64,000 nt of DNA, taken from contig NZ_CAIWTY010000001.1 in NCBI RefSeq assembly GCF_903915725.1, positions 103,921 to 167,920 of the forward strand, read 5' to 3'. The translations under genes and the position numbers were made by a program. The first letter of the stretch is position 1. Each line of letters begins with the position of its first letter. The notes beneath the pieces were generated by a model. It was not told the origin of the DNA. It did not search any database and saw only the letters and a list, made by a program, of their open reading frames with translations. The stretch comes from an uncultured Rhodopila sp. (GTDB lineage Bacteria > Pseudomonadota > Alphaproteobacteria > Acetobacterales > Acetobacteraceae). Below are positions 26,130 to 35,224 of this stretch, one piece after another.

Positions 26130-27082
26130 TAGCGCGGCTTGCTGGCCTCATCGAGTTTTCGGATCGAATCCTCATCGAGGTCGATCTCGGCCGCCTCCAC
26201 CAGTTCGGCGAGTTGCTCCAGGGTCGTGGCACTGGCTATAGGCGCCGTGACGGCTGGACGGGCGATCAGCCAGGCCAGTGCGATCTGGGCCGGTTTGGCC
26301 TCATACCGCTTCGCCACCTCATCCAGCGCCTGCAGCACGCCGAAACCGTAATCGTTCAGGTATTTCTCAACTCGCGGCCCGCGGGTGCGGCCCGCGATAT
26401 CGGCCTTGGAGCGATACTTTCCCGTCAGAAATCCACTGGCCAGTGAGTAATAGCCGATGACGCCCACCGTCTCGGCCAGGCACAGATCTTCCAGCGGACC
26501 CTCGAATTCCGCCCGCTCGACGAGGCTGTACAGAGGCTGCAGGCTTTGATACCGCGGCAGTCCTTTTTCGCTGCTGACTCTCAACGACTCCCTCAGCCGA
26601 TCGGCGGAAAAATTGGAGGCGCCGATTTCGCGGACCTTGCCCTGTTTGATCAGGTCGGCATACGCCGACAGCGTTTCCTCTATCGGGGTGTCGGGATCGT
26701 CGCGATGCGATTGATAAAGGTCGATATACTCGGTCTGTAACCGCCTCAGGGAGGCTTCCACCGCGGTCTGGATGTAGGCGCGCGACAACCCCTTCCGGTC
26801 GGGCCCCATCTCGATCCCGAGTTTGGTCGCCAGCACCACCTTGTCGCGGTTGCCGCGCGCCTTCAGCCAGTTGCCGATGATCGCCTCCGACTCGCCGCCA
26901 CTGTTGCCGGGGTGCCAGCGCGAGTAGACGTCGGCCGTATCCAGGAAATTGAACCCGGCATCCAGCCAGCCATCCAGCAGCGCGAAAGAGGTCTTTTCGT
27001 CCGCCGTCCAGCCGAACACGTTGCAGCCGAAGGTTATCGGCGGGACTTCCAACGATGATTGGCCCAGTCTGCGCTTTTCCAT
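26129..27082 (-). CDS. Aldo/keto reductase
   Basis: 317 residues. Catalytic set Asp (FNFLDTADVYS, with Tyr two residues on), Lys (VVLATKLGIEMG) and His (YIDLYQSHRDD) is present, together with cofactor-binding segments GASNFSADRL and YYSLASGFLTGKY. Close to YajO/YghZ/IolS-type members that use NADPH to reduce aldehydes or methylglyoxal. GGAGTGGAAG precedes the ATG at 27082, supporting that start over the one at 27166. Its stop touches a repeat fragment. Divergent from the GlcG/HbpS gene. Confidence 0.93.
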   Translation of the reverse strand: MEKRRLGQSSLEVPPITFGCNVFGWTADEKTSFALLDGWLDAGFNFLDTADVYSRWHPGNSGGESEAIIGNWLKARGNRDKVVLATKLGIEMGPDRKGLSRAYIQTAVEASLRRLQTEYIDLYQSHRDDPDTPIEETLSAYADLIKQGKVREIGASNFSADRLRESLRVSSEKGLPRYQSLQPLYSLVERAEFEGPLEDLCLAETVGVIGYYSLASGFLTGKYRSKADIAGRTRGPRVEKYLNDYGFGVLQALDEVAKRYEAKPAQIALAWLIARPAVTAPIASATTLEQLAELVEAAEIDLDEDSIRKLDEASKPR

Positions 27083-27241
27083 CTTCCACTCCGTGGCTCT
27101 CGAAACGACAGTATAGGACGCCGACCACAGCGCAACCTCCGGAGGTATGAACAAGCGGCGAGGCATTGCGGTTTAACCGTTACGGAGATACGAGTGACAT
27201 GCCGCAATCGGAGCGGCCGATTGTCAAATGGAGACCCGTCC

Positions 27242-27766
27242 ATGCGTATTGCCGCCGCCGCGATCATCGCCATCTTCGCCGCTCCGGTGGCCTATGCCCA
27301 GGCGCCCGCCGCGCCACCCCCGGTCCCCGAGATCATGCCCTTCGACATCCCCTACGGCCAACCCATCGGCCTGGATCTGGCGAACAAGGCGATCGCGGCG
27401 GCGGCTGCGGAAGCGAAAAAGCACAACTGGAAGATGTCGATCTCGGTAGTCGGTCCCGCCGGATATCTGGTGGCGCACGAGACCCTCGACGGTACGCAGT
27501 ACGCCTCGGTCGAGATTTCGCAGGCCAAGGCCCGCACCGCCGCGCTGTTCCGGCGGCAGACCAGCGTGTTCCAGAACGGCGTCAACACCGGCGGCACACC
27601 GGCGCAGCTGAGCCTTTTGGCGGTCACCGGCGGTGTGGCCAGTGAGGGCGGGTTCCCGATCGTTGTCGATGGCAAGCTGATTGGCGCCATTGGCGCCAGC
27701 GGCGGAATGTCCAGCCAGGACGCCGTCACCGCGAAGGCCGGGCTCGATGCGATTACGGTAAAATAG
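27242..27766 (+). CDS. Secreted GlcG/HbpS-family haem-binding protein
   Basis: 174 residues. Residues 1-20 form a Sec signal peptide (MRIAAAAIIAIFAAPVAYAQ), followed by a proline-rich linker. The rest is a GlcG/HbpS (DUF336) domain: LDLANKAIAAAAAEAKKHNWKM, SISVVGPAGYLVAHETLDGT, SQAKARTAALFRRQT, then GGFPIVVDGKLIGAIGASGG. HbpS binds haem and senses redox stress; GlcG lies in glycolate operons. Location should be periplasmic. No haem system or glycolate genes are adjacent. An ATG at 27242 is chosen because it starts the signal peptide. Confidence 0.88.
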   Translation: MRIAAAAIIAIFAAPVAYAQAPAAPPPVPEIMPFDIPYGQPIGLDLANKAIAAAAAEAKKHNWKMSISVVGPAGYLVAHETLDGTQYASVEISQAKARTAALFRRQTSVFQNGVNTGGTPAQLSLLAVTGGVASEGGFPIVVDGKLIGAIGASGGMSSQDAVTAKAGLDAITVK

Positions 27767-27847
27767 ATACTTCTTAGCTTGTTTGCCGCGCCCGGCGACG
27801 CTACGCAGAAGCCATAGCCTTCAGGCAGATTTAAGGAGCCCACACCC

Positions 27848-29386
27848 ATGGCAACCCGACCGGTAATGCTGGTGATCCTCGATGGCTTCGGCTGGCGGGA
27901 AGACTCCGCCGATAACGCCGTGCGTCAGGCGAAGACTCCCACCTTCACCGGGCTCTGGAAGTCCGGCCCGCATGCCTTCCTGCACACCTCCGGCCGGGAT
28001 GTCGGACTGCCGGACGGGCAGATGGGCAATTCCGAGGTCGGCCATCTCAATATCGGCGCCGGCCGGGTGGTGAAGCAGGAACTGGTGCGTATCGGCGACG
28101 CGGTGGCGGACGGCAGCATCGCCGATGCGCCGGCGTTCATCGAACTGGTTGCGGCGCTGACGCAATCCGGCGGGACCTGCCATCTGATGGGCCTGATGTC
28201 GCCGGGCGGCGTGCACTCCCACCAGGATCACGCCGCCGCGCTCGCGCGGTATCTTCACGATGCCGGCATCAAGACGGTGGTGCACGCCTTCACCGACGGA
28301 CGCGACACCCCGCCGCAATCGGCCGGCGAGGACCTCAGGCGCCTGGTCGCCGCGCTGCCGGAAGGCGTTCCGGTCGGCACTGTCATCGGCCGCTATTGGG
28401 TCATGGACCGCGACAAGCGGTGGGATCGCGTGGCCCGCGCCTATGCCGCTCTTGTAGCGGCCGACGGCGCCCGCTTCCCCACTCCGGCCGCAGCCATCGA
28501 AGCCGCATATGCCGAGGAAAAATACGATGAGTTCGTGCCGCCGTCGGTCATCGGCGATTATGCCGGGATCAAGGACGGCGATGGCGTGCTGTGCTTCAAC
28601 TTCCGCGCCGACAGGGTGCGGGAGATTCTGGCTGCATTGCTGGACCCTGCCTTCGACGGCTTTCCTCGCGGGCGCGTGCCGAAGTTCGCCGCGGCAGCCG
28701 GGATGACTCATTACTCCGACGCTCTTGCGCCGTTCCTCGGCGTGCTGTTCGCCCCGGAAACGCTGCACAACATCCTGGGTGAGGTCGTTGCCAATAGCGG
28801 CAGGACCCAAATCCGCATGGCGGAGACGGAAAAATACCCGCACGTCACGTATTTCCTGAACGGCGGCCATGAGGAGCCTTACGTTGGCGAGGACCGCATC
28901 ATGGTGCCGTCGCCCAAGGTCGCTACCTACGACCTGCAGCCGGAGATGTCGGCCCCGGAACTGACCGACAAGGCGGTGGCGGCGATCGGCAGCGGCAAAT
29001 ATGACCTGATCGTGCTGAACTTCGCCAATCCCGACATGGTCGGCCATACCGGCGTGCTTTCCGCCGCGATCAAGGCGGTGGAGACGGTCGATACCGGCCT
29101 CGGGCGTATCGCCGCGGCGATCAAGGCGCAGGGCGGCGCGATGCTGGTGACGGCGGACCACGGCAATTGCGAGCTGATGAAGGACCCGGAAACCGGCGGC
29201 CCGCACACTGCGCATACCACCAACCCGGTCCCGGTGGTGCTGATGGGCGGCGAGGTTTCCTCGATCGAGGACGGCCGTCTGGCCGACATTGCGCCGACAC
29301 TGCTGGATCTGTTGGGGATTCCGAAGCCGGTAGAGATGAGCGGACATTCGATCATCCGCCATCAGGCTGCGCGCGCAGCGGAATAG
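27848..29386 (+). CDS. gpmI: 2,3-bisphosphoglycerate-independent phosphoglycerate mutase
   Basis: 512 residues, full length. Metal-binding motif [11 protein letters not shown] (Asp12), nucleophile Ser62 in [15 protein letters not shown], phosphoglycerate-binding [12 protein letters not shown] and FRADRVREI, and the second metal site in [11 protein letters not shown]. Interconverts 3- and 2-phosphoglycerate in glycolysis/gluconeogenesis, Mn-dependent. AGGAG lies 9 bases upstream of the ATG. It is followed after 20 bases by a DUF1348 gene that may be co-transcribed. Confidence 0.97.
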   Translation: MATRPVMLVILDGFGWREDSADNAVRQAKTPTFTGLWKSGPHAFLHTSGRDVGLPDGQMGNSEVGHLNIGAGRVVKQELVRIGDAVADGSIADAPAFIELVAALTQSGGTCHLMGLMSPGGVHSHQDHAAALARYLHDAGIKTVVHAFTDGRDTPPQSAGEDLRRLVAALPEGVPVGTVIGRYWVMDRDKRWDRVARAYAALVAADGARFPTPAAAIEAAYAEEKYDEFVPPSVIGDYAGIKDGDGVLCFNFRADRVREILAALLDPAFDGFPRGRVPKFAAAAGMTHYSDALAPFLGVLFAPETLHNILGEVVANSGRTQIRMAETEKYPHVTYFLNGGHEEPYVGEDRIMVPSPKVATYDLQPEMSAPELTDKAVAAIGSGKYDLIVLNFANPDMVGHTGVLSAAIKAVETVDTGLGRIAAAIKAQGGAMLVTADHGNCELMKDPETGGPHTAHTTNPVPVVLMGGEVSSIEDGRLADIAPTLLDLLGIPKPVEMSGHSIIRHQAARAAE

Positions 29387-29406
29387 CGAGACGGGAGGAC
29401 CTTCCG

Positions 29407-29880
29407 ATGGCGGAAACCCGCCCGCCGGTGCCCCCGTTCACGCGGGAAACCGCCATGGTGAAGGTCCGCGCCGCGGAGGATGGCTGGAACTCCCGTAATC
29501 CCGAGCGCGTTTCGCTGGCCTATACCGGGGAAAGCAAATGGCGGAACCGTGACGAGTTCCTGTCCGGCCGCGCCGAAATCGTTGCCTTTCTGACGCGCAA
29601 ATGGCAACGCGAACTGGAATATCGACTGATCAAGGAACTATGGGCGTTCAGCGACGACAGGATCGCGGTTCGTTTTGCGTATGAATACCACGATGATGCG
29701 GGCAACTGGTTCCGTGCCTATGGCAATGAAAACTGGGAGTTCGACGCGCAGGGCCTGATGCGGGTCCGGCACGCCAGCATCAACGATCTGCCGATAGCGC
29801 CCGAGGCGCGTCTGTTCCATTGGGACCGGGGAGGTCCGCGGCCGGCGGATCATGCTGGATTGAGCGATCTCGGATTGTAA
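29407..29880 (+). CDS. DUF1348 family protein (SnoaL/NTF2-like fold)
   Basis: 157 residues with the strongly conserved DUF1348 pattern: [56 protein letters not shown], and [12 protein letters not shown] near the end. The fold is expected to be a cone-shaped alpha+beta barrel of the NTF2/SnoaL superfamily, in which small-molecule or sensor roles are common; none is proven for this family. Cytoplasmic. Twenty bases separate it from gpmI. Confidence 0.88.
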   Translation: MAETRPPVPPFTRETAMVKVRAAEDGWNSRNPERVSLAYTGESKWRNRDEFLSGRAEIVAFLTRKWQRELEYRLIKELWAFSDDRIAVRFAYEYHDDAGNWFRAYGNENWEFDAQGLMRVRHASINDLPIAPEARLFHWDRGGPRPADHAGLSDLGL

Positions 29881-30184
29881 GCCGATCACCGAGGGGACGT
29901 GTCTCGCCGCGCGCCCGGCGCTATCGCTTGGTATTGGCGCTTTCCGCTTTGTTACTTGGGCGTTGGTGGTGGACCGTCGTACGCCAGCTGGCGCCTTCCC
30001 CCGCATAACCGCGCAACATCCTTCGGCACGCCGAGGTCCGCTCTGACAGGCGTGGCTTGCCATGATTTCCGTCACATTTTAGTGATCGATTTAAGGCCAC
30101 CCGACGCGCGTTTCGGGGGCGACATGCCAGGACCCGGGCGCGCCCGTCGGTTGCCGCCTCCGTGGACCTGTATAGAGTGGGACG
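29881..30184. other. Intergenic region, no feature recognised
   Basis: About 300 bases between the DUF1348 gene and the argE-like pseudogene. Open frames cross it on both strands but have no recognisable motif and fit the shadow pattern of GC-rich DNA. No tRNA, terminator or clear promoter was found. It may include decayed sequence belonging to the pseudogene's original neighbourhood. Confidence 0.35.
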
Positions 30185-31102
30185 ATGCAGACGAGGCGCG
30201 CGACACCCGAGACGACCACCGGTTTGCCTCAGCGGCCGGTCTACATCGACCGTGCCGGTTGGAACTTCAACCCTGGACCAATTGGTTTCATTCGGAATTA
30301 TCTTGACGGGTTCGTGGTGTTCGAGCGCGTTGTCGCCGGTGCGGCAGGACAGAATGCCGCCCTGCCTGCTGGCATCAGACCGCGCGAAGCCGGCGGCCCG
30401 GCCCTGAGCGGCCACATCTACGCCGTTCGCGCGGACGGCCAGACCTGCACCGGCAGTCCGTTCACGCGGCGGCATCAGGACGGCGAGCGGATGGTCCGGG
30501 AGACCTGCGATCTGAAGCGACTTGTCGCGTCCTGCCTGGCGGCCGCAACGGATTTGCCCGCGCCTGGCGTGCCGCGCCCACTGCATCCGTTGACAAACGA
30601 TGACGAAGGGACCGACTGCGGCGGAGTCAAAAGGTTGATGCGCGATCTGGACGAATCCGGTTTGCGCCCCAGTCTGTGTGTCGTCGGTGAGCCGTCCGGC
30701 ATGCAACCGATACCGGTCCAGAAGGGAAAGCTTAACCTGGATATCACAGTGCGTGGTCCGAGCGGCCATTTCGGCGGTCCGGCCAAGGGCGTCAACCTGG
30801 TCCACGCCGCGAGCAAAGAGGTCACCTCCATGGCCGCCGAGGCGATCCAGCTCGCGGCGGAAGGCGCGTTCGAGGATGGGTTCGATCCTCCCCACACCAC
30901 GATCCATGCGGGAACGATACAGGGCGGCTCGATCCCGGACATCATCTCTGACCACGCCGCATTCATGATTCAACGGCGGCCTATCGCAGGCGACTCACCA
31001 TACCGGCACCCGGACCGTTTACGCGCCCGCATCGCCGGGATCATCGAACCGGCCGCCTGCGACCGCTTCACCCGCGGCATGGCCGATCGGCTCGTGGTCT
31101 GA
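30185..31102 (+). pseudogene. Decayed acetylornithine deacetylase (ArgE-like, M20 family)
   Basis: The frame is open for 305 codons and still aligns over most of ArgE: IRNYLDGFVVFERV, LSGHIYAVRADGQ, RETCDLKR, DLPAPGVPRPLHP, LCVVGEPSGMQPIPVQKGK, VRGPSGHFGGPAKGVN, GFDPPHTTIHAGTIQGG. The metal and catalytic residues are damaged: the HTDVVP-type motif is HIYAVR (Asp lost), RGTCDMKG is RETCDLKR, and the DEE catalytic pair is DDEGTD. The last third, with the final metal-binding His, is absent. Interpreted as a pseudogene that has kept its frame; a repurposed non-catalytic protein is the alternative. Six bases before the aspartoacylase-like gene. Confidence 0.75.
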
Positions 31103-31113
31103 TCGTTGTGGCC

Positions 31114-32088
31114 ATGGCCCAGTTCACTCACCCGCCGCCGCCGCTGCCCGAATTCAAGGTCCGCCTCGCCCGGCCGGACCTGGCGGCTTGGACCGCCGGC
31201 AATGCTGGTGTCCCGGGCATAGTTACGCGCGACTCGGACCGTCCGGGACCGCATGTCGCGCTGCTCTCGCTCGTTCACGGCAACGAAATCGCCGGCGCCA
31301 TCGTGCTCGATCGGCTGTTGCGGGCCGGGCTGATGCCGGCGAAGGGAAAACTTTCATTTGCTTTCGTCAATCTGGCCGCGTTCGACCGCTTCGATCCGCA
31401 ACGCCCGACAGCCTCGCGCTTCCTGGACGAGGACCTGAACCGGGTCTGGGACGAAACCATCCTGGACGGTCCCCGACATACGATCGAACTGGACCGCGCC
31501 CGGGAAGTGCGACCGTTCATTGAGACGGTGGATGTGCTGCTGGACCTGCATTCGATGCTGTGGCCGTCGGAGGCACTGATCCTGAGCGGCGTACCGGCGA
31601 AGGGCCAGGCACTGGCAAAAGCGATCGGGACTCCGCCGCTGGTGGTGGCGGACCACGGCCATGTCAACGGACGGCGGCTGATCGATTATCCGCGGTTTGC
31701 CAGTCCCGCAACGCCCCATACCGCGTGCCTGGTCGAGGCCGGCCAGCATTGGGAGGCAACGACGGTCGACACCATGTTGGGTAGCGTGGCGGGTCTGCTG
31801 CGCCATGTCGGGGTTGTCGGACCGGATGCGCCCCTGCCTCCGCCGTCGCGGAGGAGCGGCGTTCGCATGGCAACGGTAACCGCCGCCGTCACCGCCATGA
31901 CGTCCAACTTTGCGTTTGTCCAGACCTACCGCGGCGGCGACATCATTGCCCGCCGCAACACGTTGATCGCCATGGACGGCGAAACGGAGATCCGCACGCC
32001 GCACGACGACTGCCTGCTGGTGATGCCGGCGCTGCGCCCCAGTCGCGGGCATACCGCGGTGCGCCTGGGGCGATTCGTGGAAGGTTAG
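31114..32088 (+). CDS. Succinylglutamate desuccinylase/aspartoacylase family protein
   Basis: 324 residues from the ATG at 31114 (GTG two codons earlier also possible). Zinc carboxypeptidase-like ligands are in SLVHGNEIAGA (His and Glu) and LLDLHSM (His); FLDEDLNRVW is the Arg/Asn substrate motif of the family. The C-terminal beta domain ends with LLVMPALRPSRGHTAVRLGRF. Removes an acyl group from an amino acid or similar amide; the exact substrate is unknown. Directly follows the argE-like pseudogene, another amide hydrolase, which suggests a former small catabolic unit. Confidence 0.9.
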   Translation: MAQFTHPPPPLPEFKVRLARPDLAAWTAGNAGVPGIVTRDSDRPGPHVALLSLVHGNEIAGAIVLDRLLRAGLMPAKGKLSFAFVNLAAFDRFDPQRPTASRFLDEDLNRVWDETILDGPRHTIELDRAREVRPFIETVDVLLDLHSMLWPSEALILSGVPAKGQALAKAIGTPPLVVADHGHVNGRRLIDYPRFASPATPHTACLVEAGQHWEATTVDTMLGSVAGLLRHVGVVGPDAPLPPPSRRSGVRMATVTAAVTAMTSNFAFVQTYRGGDIIARRNTLIAMDGETEIRTPHDDCLLVMPALRPSRGHTAVRLGRFVEG

Positions 32089-32121
32089 GGGGCCGGCAAA
32101 GCCAAAATCAGGGAGCAAGCC

Positions 32122-33174
32122 ATGCAAGGTGTCGTCTTTACCGGAGAGCGCGACCTGGAATTGATGACCTTCTCCGACCCCACGCCCGGTCCCGGCGAGG
32201 TGGTGGTGGAGATGAAAGCCTCCGGCATGTGCGGGTCGGATCTGCACCAGTATCGCCGCCCGAAGTCGCAGGCTCGCAACGCCACCGGGCTGCCGCCCAA
32301 TCCGAACCCCACCATCGCCGGTCATGAGCCATGCGGTATAGTCGCGGCCATAGGTCCCGCCGTATTACCGGCCGAAGCCAAAATCGGCCAACGGGTGATG
32401 GTGCACCATTACCAGGGCTGCACCCGGTGCGCGCATTGCCGCTCAGGCTGGCAACAGCTCTGCCAGGAGGTGCCGGTCAAGGTCTATGGCAACAACGCCC
32501 ATGGCGGACACGCACAATACCTTCTCGTGCCGGCCAACACGCTGGTACCGCTGGTAGACCAGCTGACCTTCACCGCCGGCGCGGCGATCTCCTGCGGGTC
32601 GGGCACCGCGTATGGCGCGTTGCGGCGGATGAACATCTCCGGCCGCGATACGATCGCTATCTTCGGACAGGGGCCGGTCGGCTTGGCGGCTACCCAGTTC
32701 GCCAAGGCGATGGGTGCGCGAGTCATCGCCCTGGACACCAACGCGCAACGGCTGGGGCGGGCGGCCGAGTTTGGGGCGGACGAGACCGTCAATCCCGGAT
32801 CGAACGATGCCGTCGAGGCGATCAGGGAAATGACCGGCGGAAAATACGCCGATCTGACGCTGGATACGTCGTCGAGCCCGGAGGCGCGGTTGAATGCGAT
32901 CCGCAGCACCAAGGTCTGGGGCACGATGTGCTTCGTTGGCGAGGGCGGCGACGTGCATATCGACGTCAGCCCGCATTTGCTGCGCCGGCAATTAACCCTG
33001 GTCGCGTCATGGACCTTCTCCAACGCCATTCAGGCCGAGTGCGCAGATTTCTGCGTGAAACGCAAAATCGACGTGGATAGATTGTTTACACATCGTTGGA
33101 GATTGGATCAGGCGAACGAGGCGTATAAGCTGTTCGACAGGCAGGCGGACGGAAAGGGCGTCTTTTTGATATGA
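32122..33174 (+). CDS. Zinc-dependent medium-chain alcohol dehydrogenase
   Basis: 350 residues. Catalytic zinc: Cys in SGMCGSDLHQ and His/Glu in IAGHEPCGIV. Structural zinc: CTRCAHCRSGWQQLC. Rossmann motif IFGQGPVGLAATQFAKAMG binds NAD(P). Resembles threonine/sorbitol/alcohol dehydrogenases acting on polyols. The stop overlaps the class II aldolase start by four bases (ATGA), so the two are co-translated, which suggests oxidation of a sugar or sugar acid followed by aldol cleavage. Confidence 0.9.
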   Translation: MQGVVFTGERDLELMTFSDPTPGPGEVVVEMKASGMCGSDLHQYRRPKSQARNATGLPPNPNPTIAGHEPCGIVAAIGPAVLPAEAKIGQRVMVHHYQGCTRCAHCRSGWQQLCQEVPVKVYGNNAHGGHAQYLLVPANTLVPLVDQLTFTAGAAISCGSGTAYGALRRMNISGRDTIAIFGQGPVGLAATQFAKAMGARVIALDTNAQRLGRAAEFGADETVNPGSNDAVEAIREMTGGKYADLTLDTSSSPEARLNAIRSTKVWGTMCFVGEGGDVHIDVSPHLLRRQLTLVASWTFSNAIQAECADFCVKRKIDVDRLFTHRWRLDQANEAYKLFDRQADGKGVFLI

Positions 33175-33812
33175 TCCGAGCTTCGGTCGCCCGATTGTTC
33201 ACGAATATGGGCGCGCGCGGGCTGATCGTCGGTGGATCCGGCAATGTCAGCGGACGCACGCCAGACGGAATGCTGATCACGCCAACCGGCGGAGACCCGC
33301 AAAGTGTGGCAGCAATGGATCTGGCCGCCGTGACGCTTGACGGCTTTCCGCTGAATGATGCGTCGGCGTCGAGCGAGCAGCCGATGCATTCGGCGGTCTA
33401 TCGGACCGTGCCAGACGCGGCTTTCATCGTCCACACCCATGCGGACGCGTGCACGGCGCTGGCCTGTCTGGGCCTCGATTTGCCGCCGTTTCATTACATG
33501 GTGCTGCAGTTCGGCGGAAACGATGTGCGGTGCGCACCATATGTGACGTTCGGCACGCAGGCTCTGGCGGACCATGCGGCCGCGGCCATTGAAGGGCGGA
33601 GCGCGTGCCTGCTGTCGAACCACGGTATGATCGTGTGTGGACCCAGCGTGGAGCAGACGATCGATCGCGCTGTCCAGCTGGAGACACTGTGCCGGCAGTA
33701 TCTGCTTGCGCTCGCGGCGGGGAAGCCGCGGCTGCTGACGGACGAGCAGATAGAGGCCGCGAAAGAACGGTTCAAAACCTACCGGCAACGGGAGGCGGCG
33801 ATCTGCGACTAA
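33171..33812 (+). CDS. Class II aldolase/adducin family protein
   Basis: 213 residues, normal for L-fuculose-phosphate or related aldolases. Substrate loop GGSGNVSGRTPDGMLITPTG; catalytic Glu in SSEQPMHSAVYR; zinc ligands HTHAD and a later His in LLSNHGMIVCG. Cleaves a sugar or sugar-acid phosphate to a carbonyl pair, or acts as a decarboxylase/epimerase in some relatives. Translationally coupled to the dehydrogenase upstream. No kinase or isomerase of the pathway is in the unit. Confidence 0.9.
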   Translation: MIRASVARLFTNMGARGLIVGGSGNVSGRTPDGMLITPTGGDPQSVAAMDLAAVTLDGFPLNDASASSEQPMHSAVYRTVPDAAFIVHTHADACTALACLGLDLPPFHYMVLQFGGNDVRCAPYVTFGTQALADHAAAAIEGRSACLLSNHGMIVCGPSVEQTIDRAVQLETLCRQYLLALAAGKPRLLTDEQIEAAKERFKTYRQREAAICD

Positions 33813-33895
33813 GCGGAAGGATCGATTTCCGGGCGTTGGGGCGGCGGAAACAGCATGTATTCCTCCCGCCCCCCGACTTGCGTTAGGGTCCGGAG

Positions 33896-35224
33896 ATGGC
33901 CGCTCCATCATCCCCGAACGATCCCGCAACCGACCCATCTCCCGGCGACCTGATCGCCGCGCGCCCCTGGCTCCGCCACGACCCGATGGCCGGCCTGCTC
34001 GTGGATGGCGTCCCGCTGGCCGGCATCGCCGATGCCGTCGGCACCCCAACCTGGGTCTATTCCGCCGCCGTCATGCGCGCCCGTTACCGCTCACTGGCGT
34101 CCGCCATGGCAGACGCGGGCCTCGACATGCAGGTGCACTATGCCGTCAAGGCCAACGATTGCCGGGCAGTGCTGGCGCTATTCGGGGCCGAGGGCGCCGG
34201 CGCCGATGTTGTCAGCGGTGGCGAGCTGTTGAAGGCCCGCCGGGCCGGCGTTCCCGCCAGCCGCATCGTCTTCTCCGGCGTCGGCAAGTCGGAGCGGGAG
34301 CTGCGCCTCGCTTTGTCCGAAGACATCGGCCAGATCAACGTGGAAAGCGCCGAGGAGCTGTCGATGCTGTCCTCCCTGGCCGATGCCGTCGGCCGGCGGG
34401 CACGGGTCGCCCTTCGCATCAACCCGGACGTTGACGCCGGCACCAACGACAAGATTACGACCGGACGCGCCGAGGACAAGTTCGGGATCGCCTATGCCGA
34501 CGCCGCCGCCCTCTATGCCCACGCGGCCGCGATGCCCGGGATCGAGCCCGTCGGCCTTGCCACGCATATCGGAAGCCAGATCCTCGCCCTGGCGCCATAT
34601 CGGCACGCCTTTGCACGCGTCGCGGAGCTCGTTGTTGTGTTGCGGGAGCAGGGGCTGCGAGTGACAACGGTGGACTGCGGCGGCGGCCTCGGTATCCCAT
34701 ACCGCAACGAGCCCGCGCCGTCCCCCACCGGCCTCGCGGCCTGCATGAAAGCCGCATTTCTCGGTCTGGATGTACGCCTGGCGATGGAGCCGGGCCGCTG
34801 GCTGGTCGGGCCCGCCGGCGTGCTGCTCGCCTCCGTGGTGCTGATCAAGCAAAGCCCCCCCGAACGCTTCATCGTGCTGGACGCCGGCATGAACGAACTG
34901 GTCCGGCCGGCGATGTATGATGCCTGGCACGGGATCGTCCCGGTCTCGGCCACGGACGCCATCGCCGCGCATAGTCCGGCCTCGGTGGTCGGCCCGGTCT
35001 GCGAGAGCGGCGACACGTTTGCACGCAGCCGTATGCTGCCGCCGCTGGCGCCGAAGGCGCGCGTGGCGATCCTTGATGCCGGGGCCTATGGCGCGGTCAT
35101 GAGTTCAACCTATAACGCCCGCCCGTTGGCGGCCGAGGTTTGGGTCGACAATGAACGCTGGTCGGTTATCCGGGACCGCCAGCCGATCGAAACGCTATGG
35201 GAACGGGAGAGGCTGCCGGAATGA
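33896..35224 (+). CDS. lysA: Diaminopimelate decarboxylase
   Basis: 442 residues. The PLP lysine is Lys85 in HYAVKAND; glycine-rich phosphate binding DCGGGLGIPY and the second active-site motif GPVCESGDTFA (Cys near residue 368) are present, as is EPGRWLVGPAG. Decarboxylates meso-diaminopimelate to L-lysine as the last step of lysine synthesis. A GGAG directly precedes the ATG at 33896. Overlaps the TIGR02302 gene by four bases (ATGA), an arrangement common in alphaproteobacteria. Confidence 0.96.
   Translation: MAAPSSPNDPATDPSPGDLIAARPWLRHDPMAGLLVDGVPLAGIADAVGTPTWVYSAAVMRARYRSLASAMADAGLDMQVHYAVKANDCRAVLALFGAEGAGADVVSGGELLKARRAGVPASRIVFSGVGKSERELRLALSEDIGQINVESAEELSMLSSLADAVGRRARVALRINPDVDAGTNDKITTGRAEDKFGIAYADAAALYAHAAAMPGIEPVGLATHIGSQILALAPYRHAFARVAELVVVLREQGLRVTTVDCGGGLGIPYRNEPAPSPTGLAACMKAAFLGLDVRLAMEPGRWLVGPAGVLLASVVLIKQSPPERFIVLDAGMNELVRPAMYDAWHGIVPVSATDAIAAHSPASVVGPVCESGDTFARSRMLPPLAPKARVAILDAGAYGAVMSSTYNARPLAAEVWVDNERWSVIRDRQPIETLWERERLPE

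Noticed and set aside
29899..30306. 135-codon plus-strand frame before the argE-like pseudogene
   Set aside because: No motif, runs out of frame into the argE-like sequence, and lacks a ribosome-binding site.
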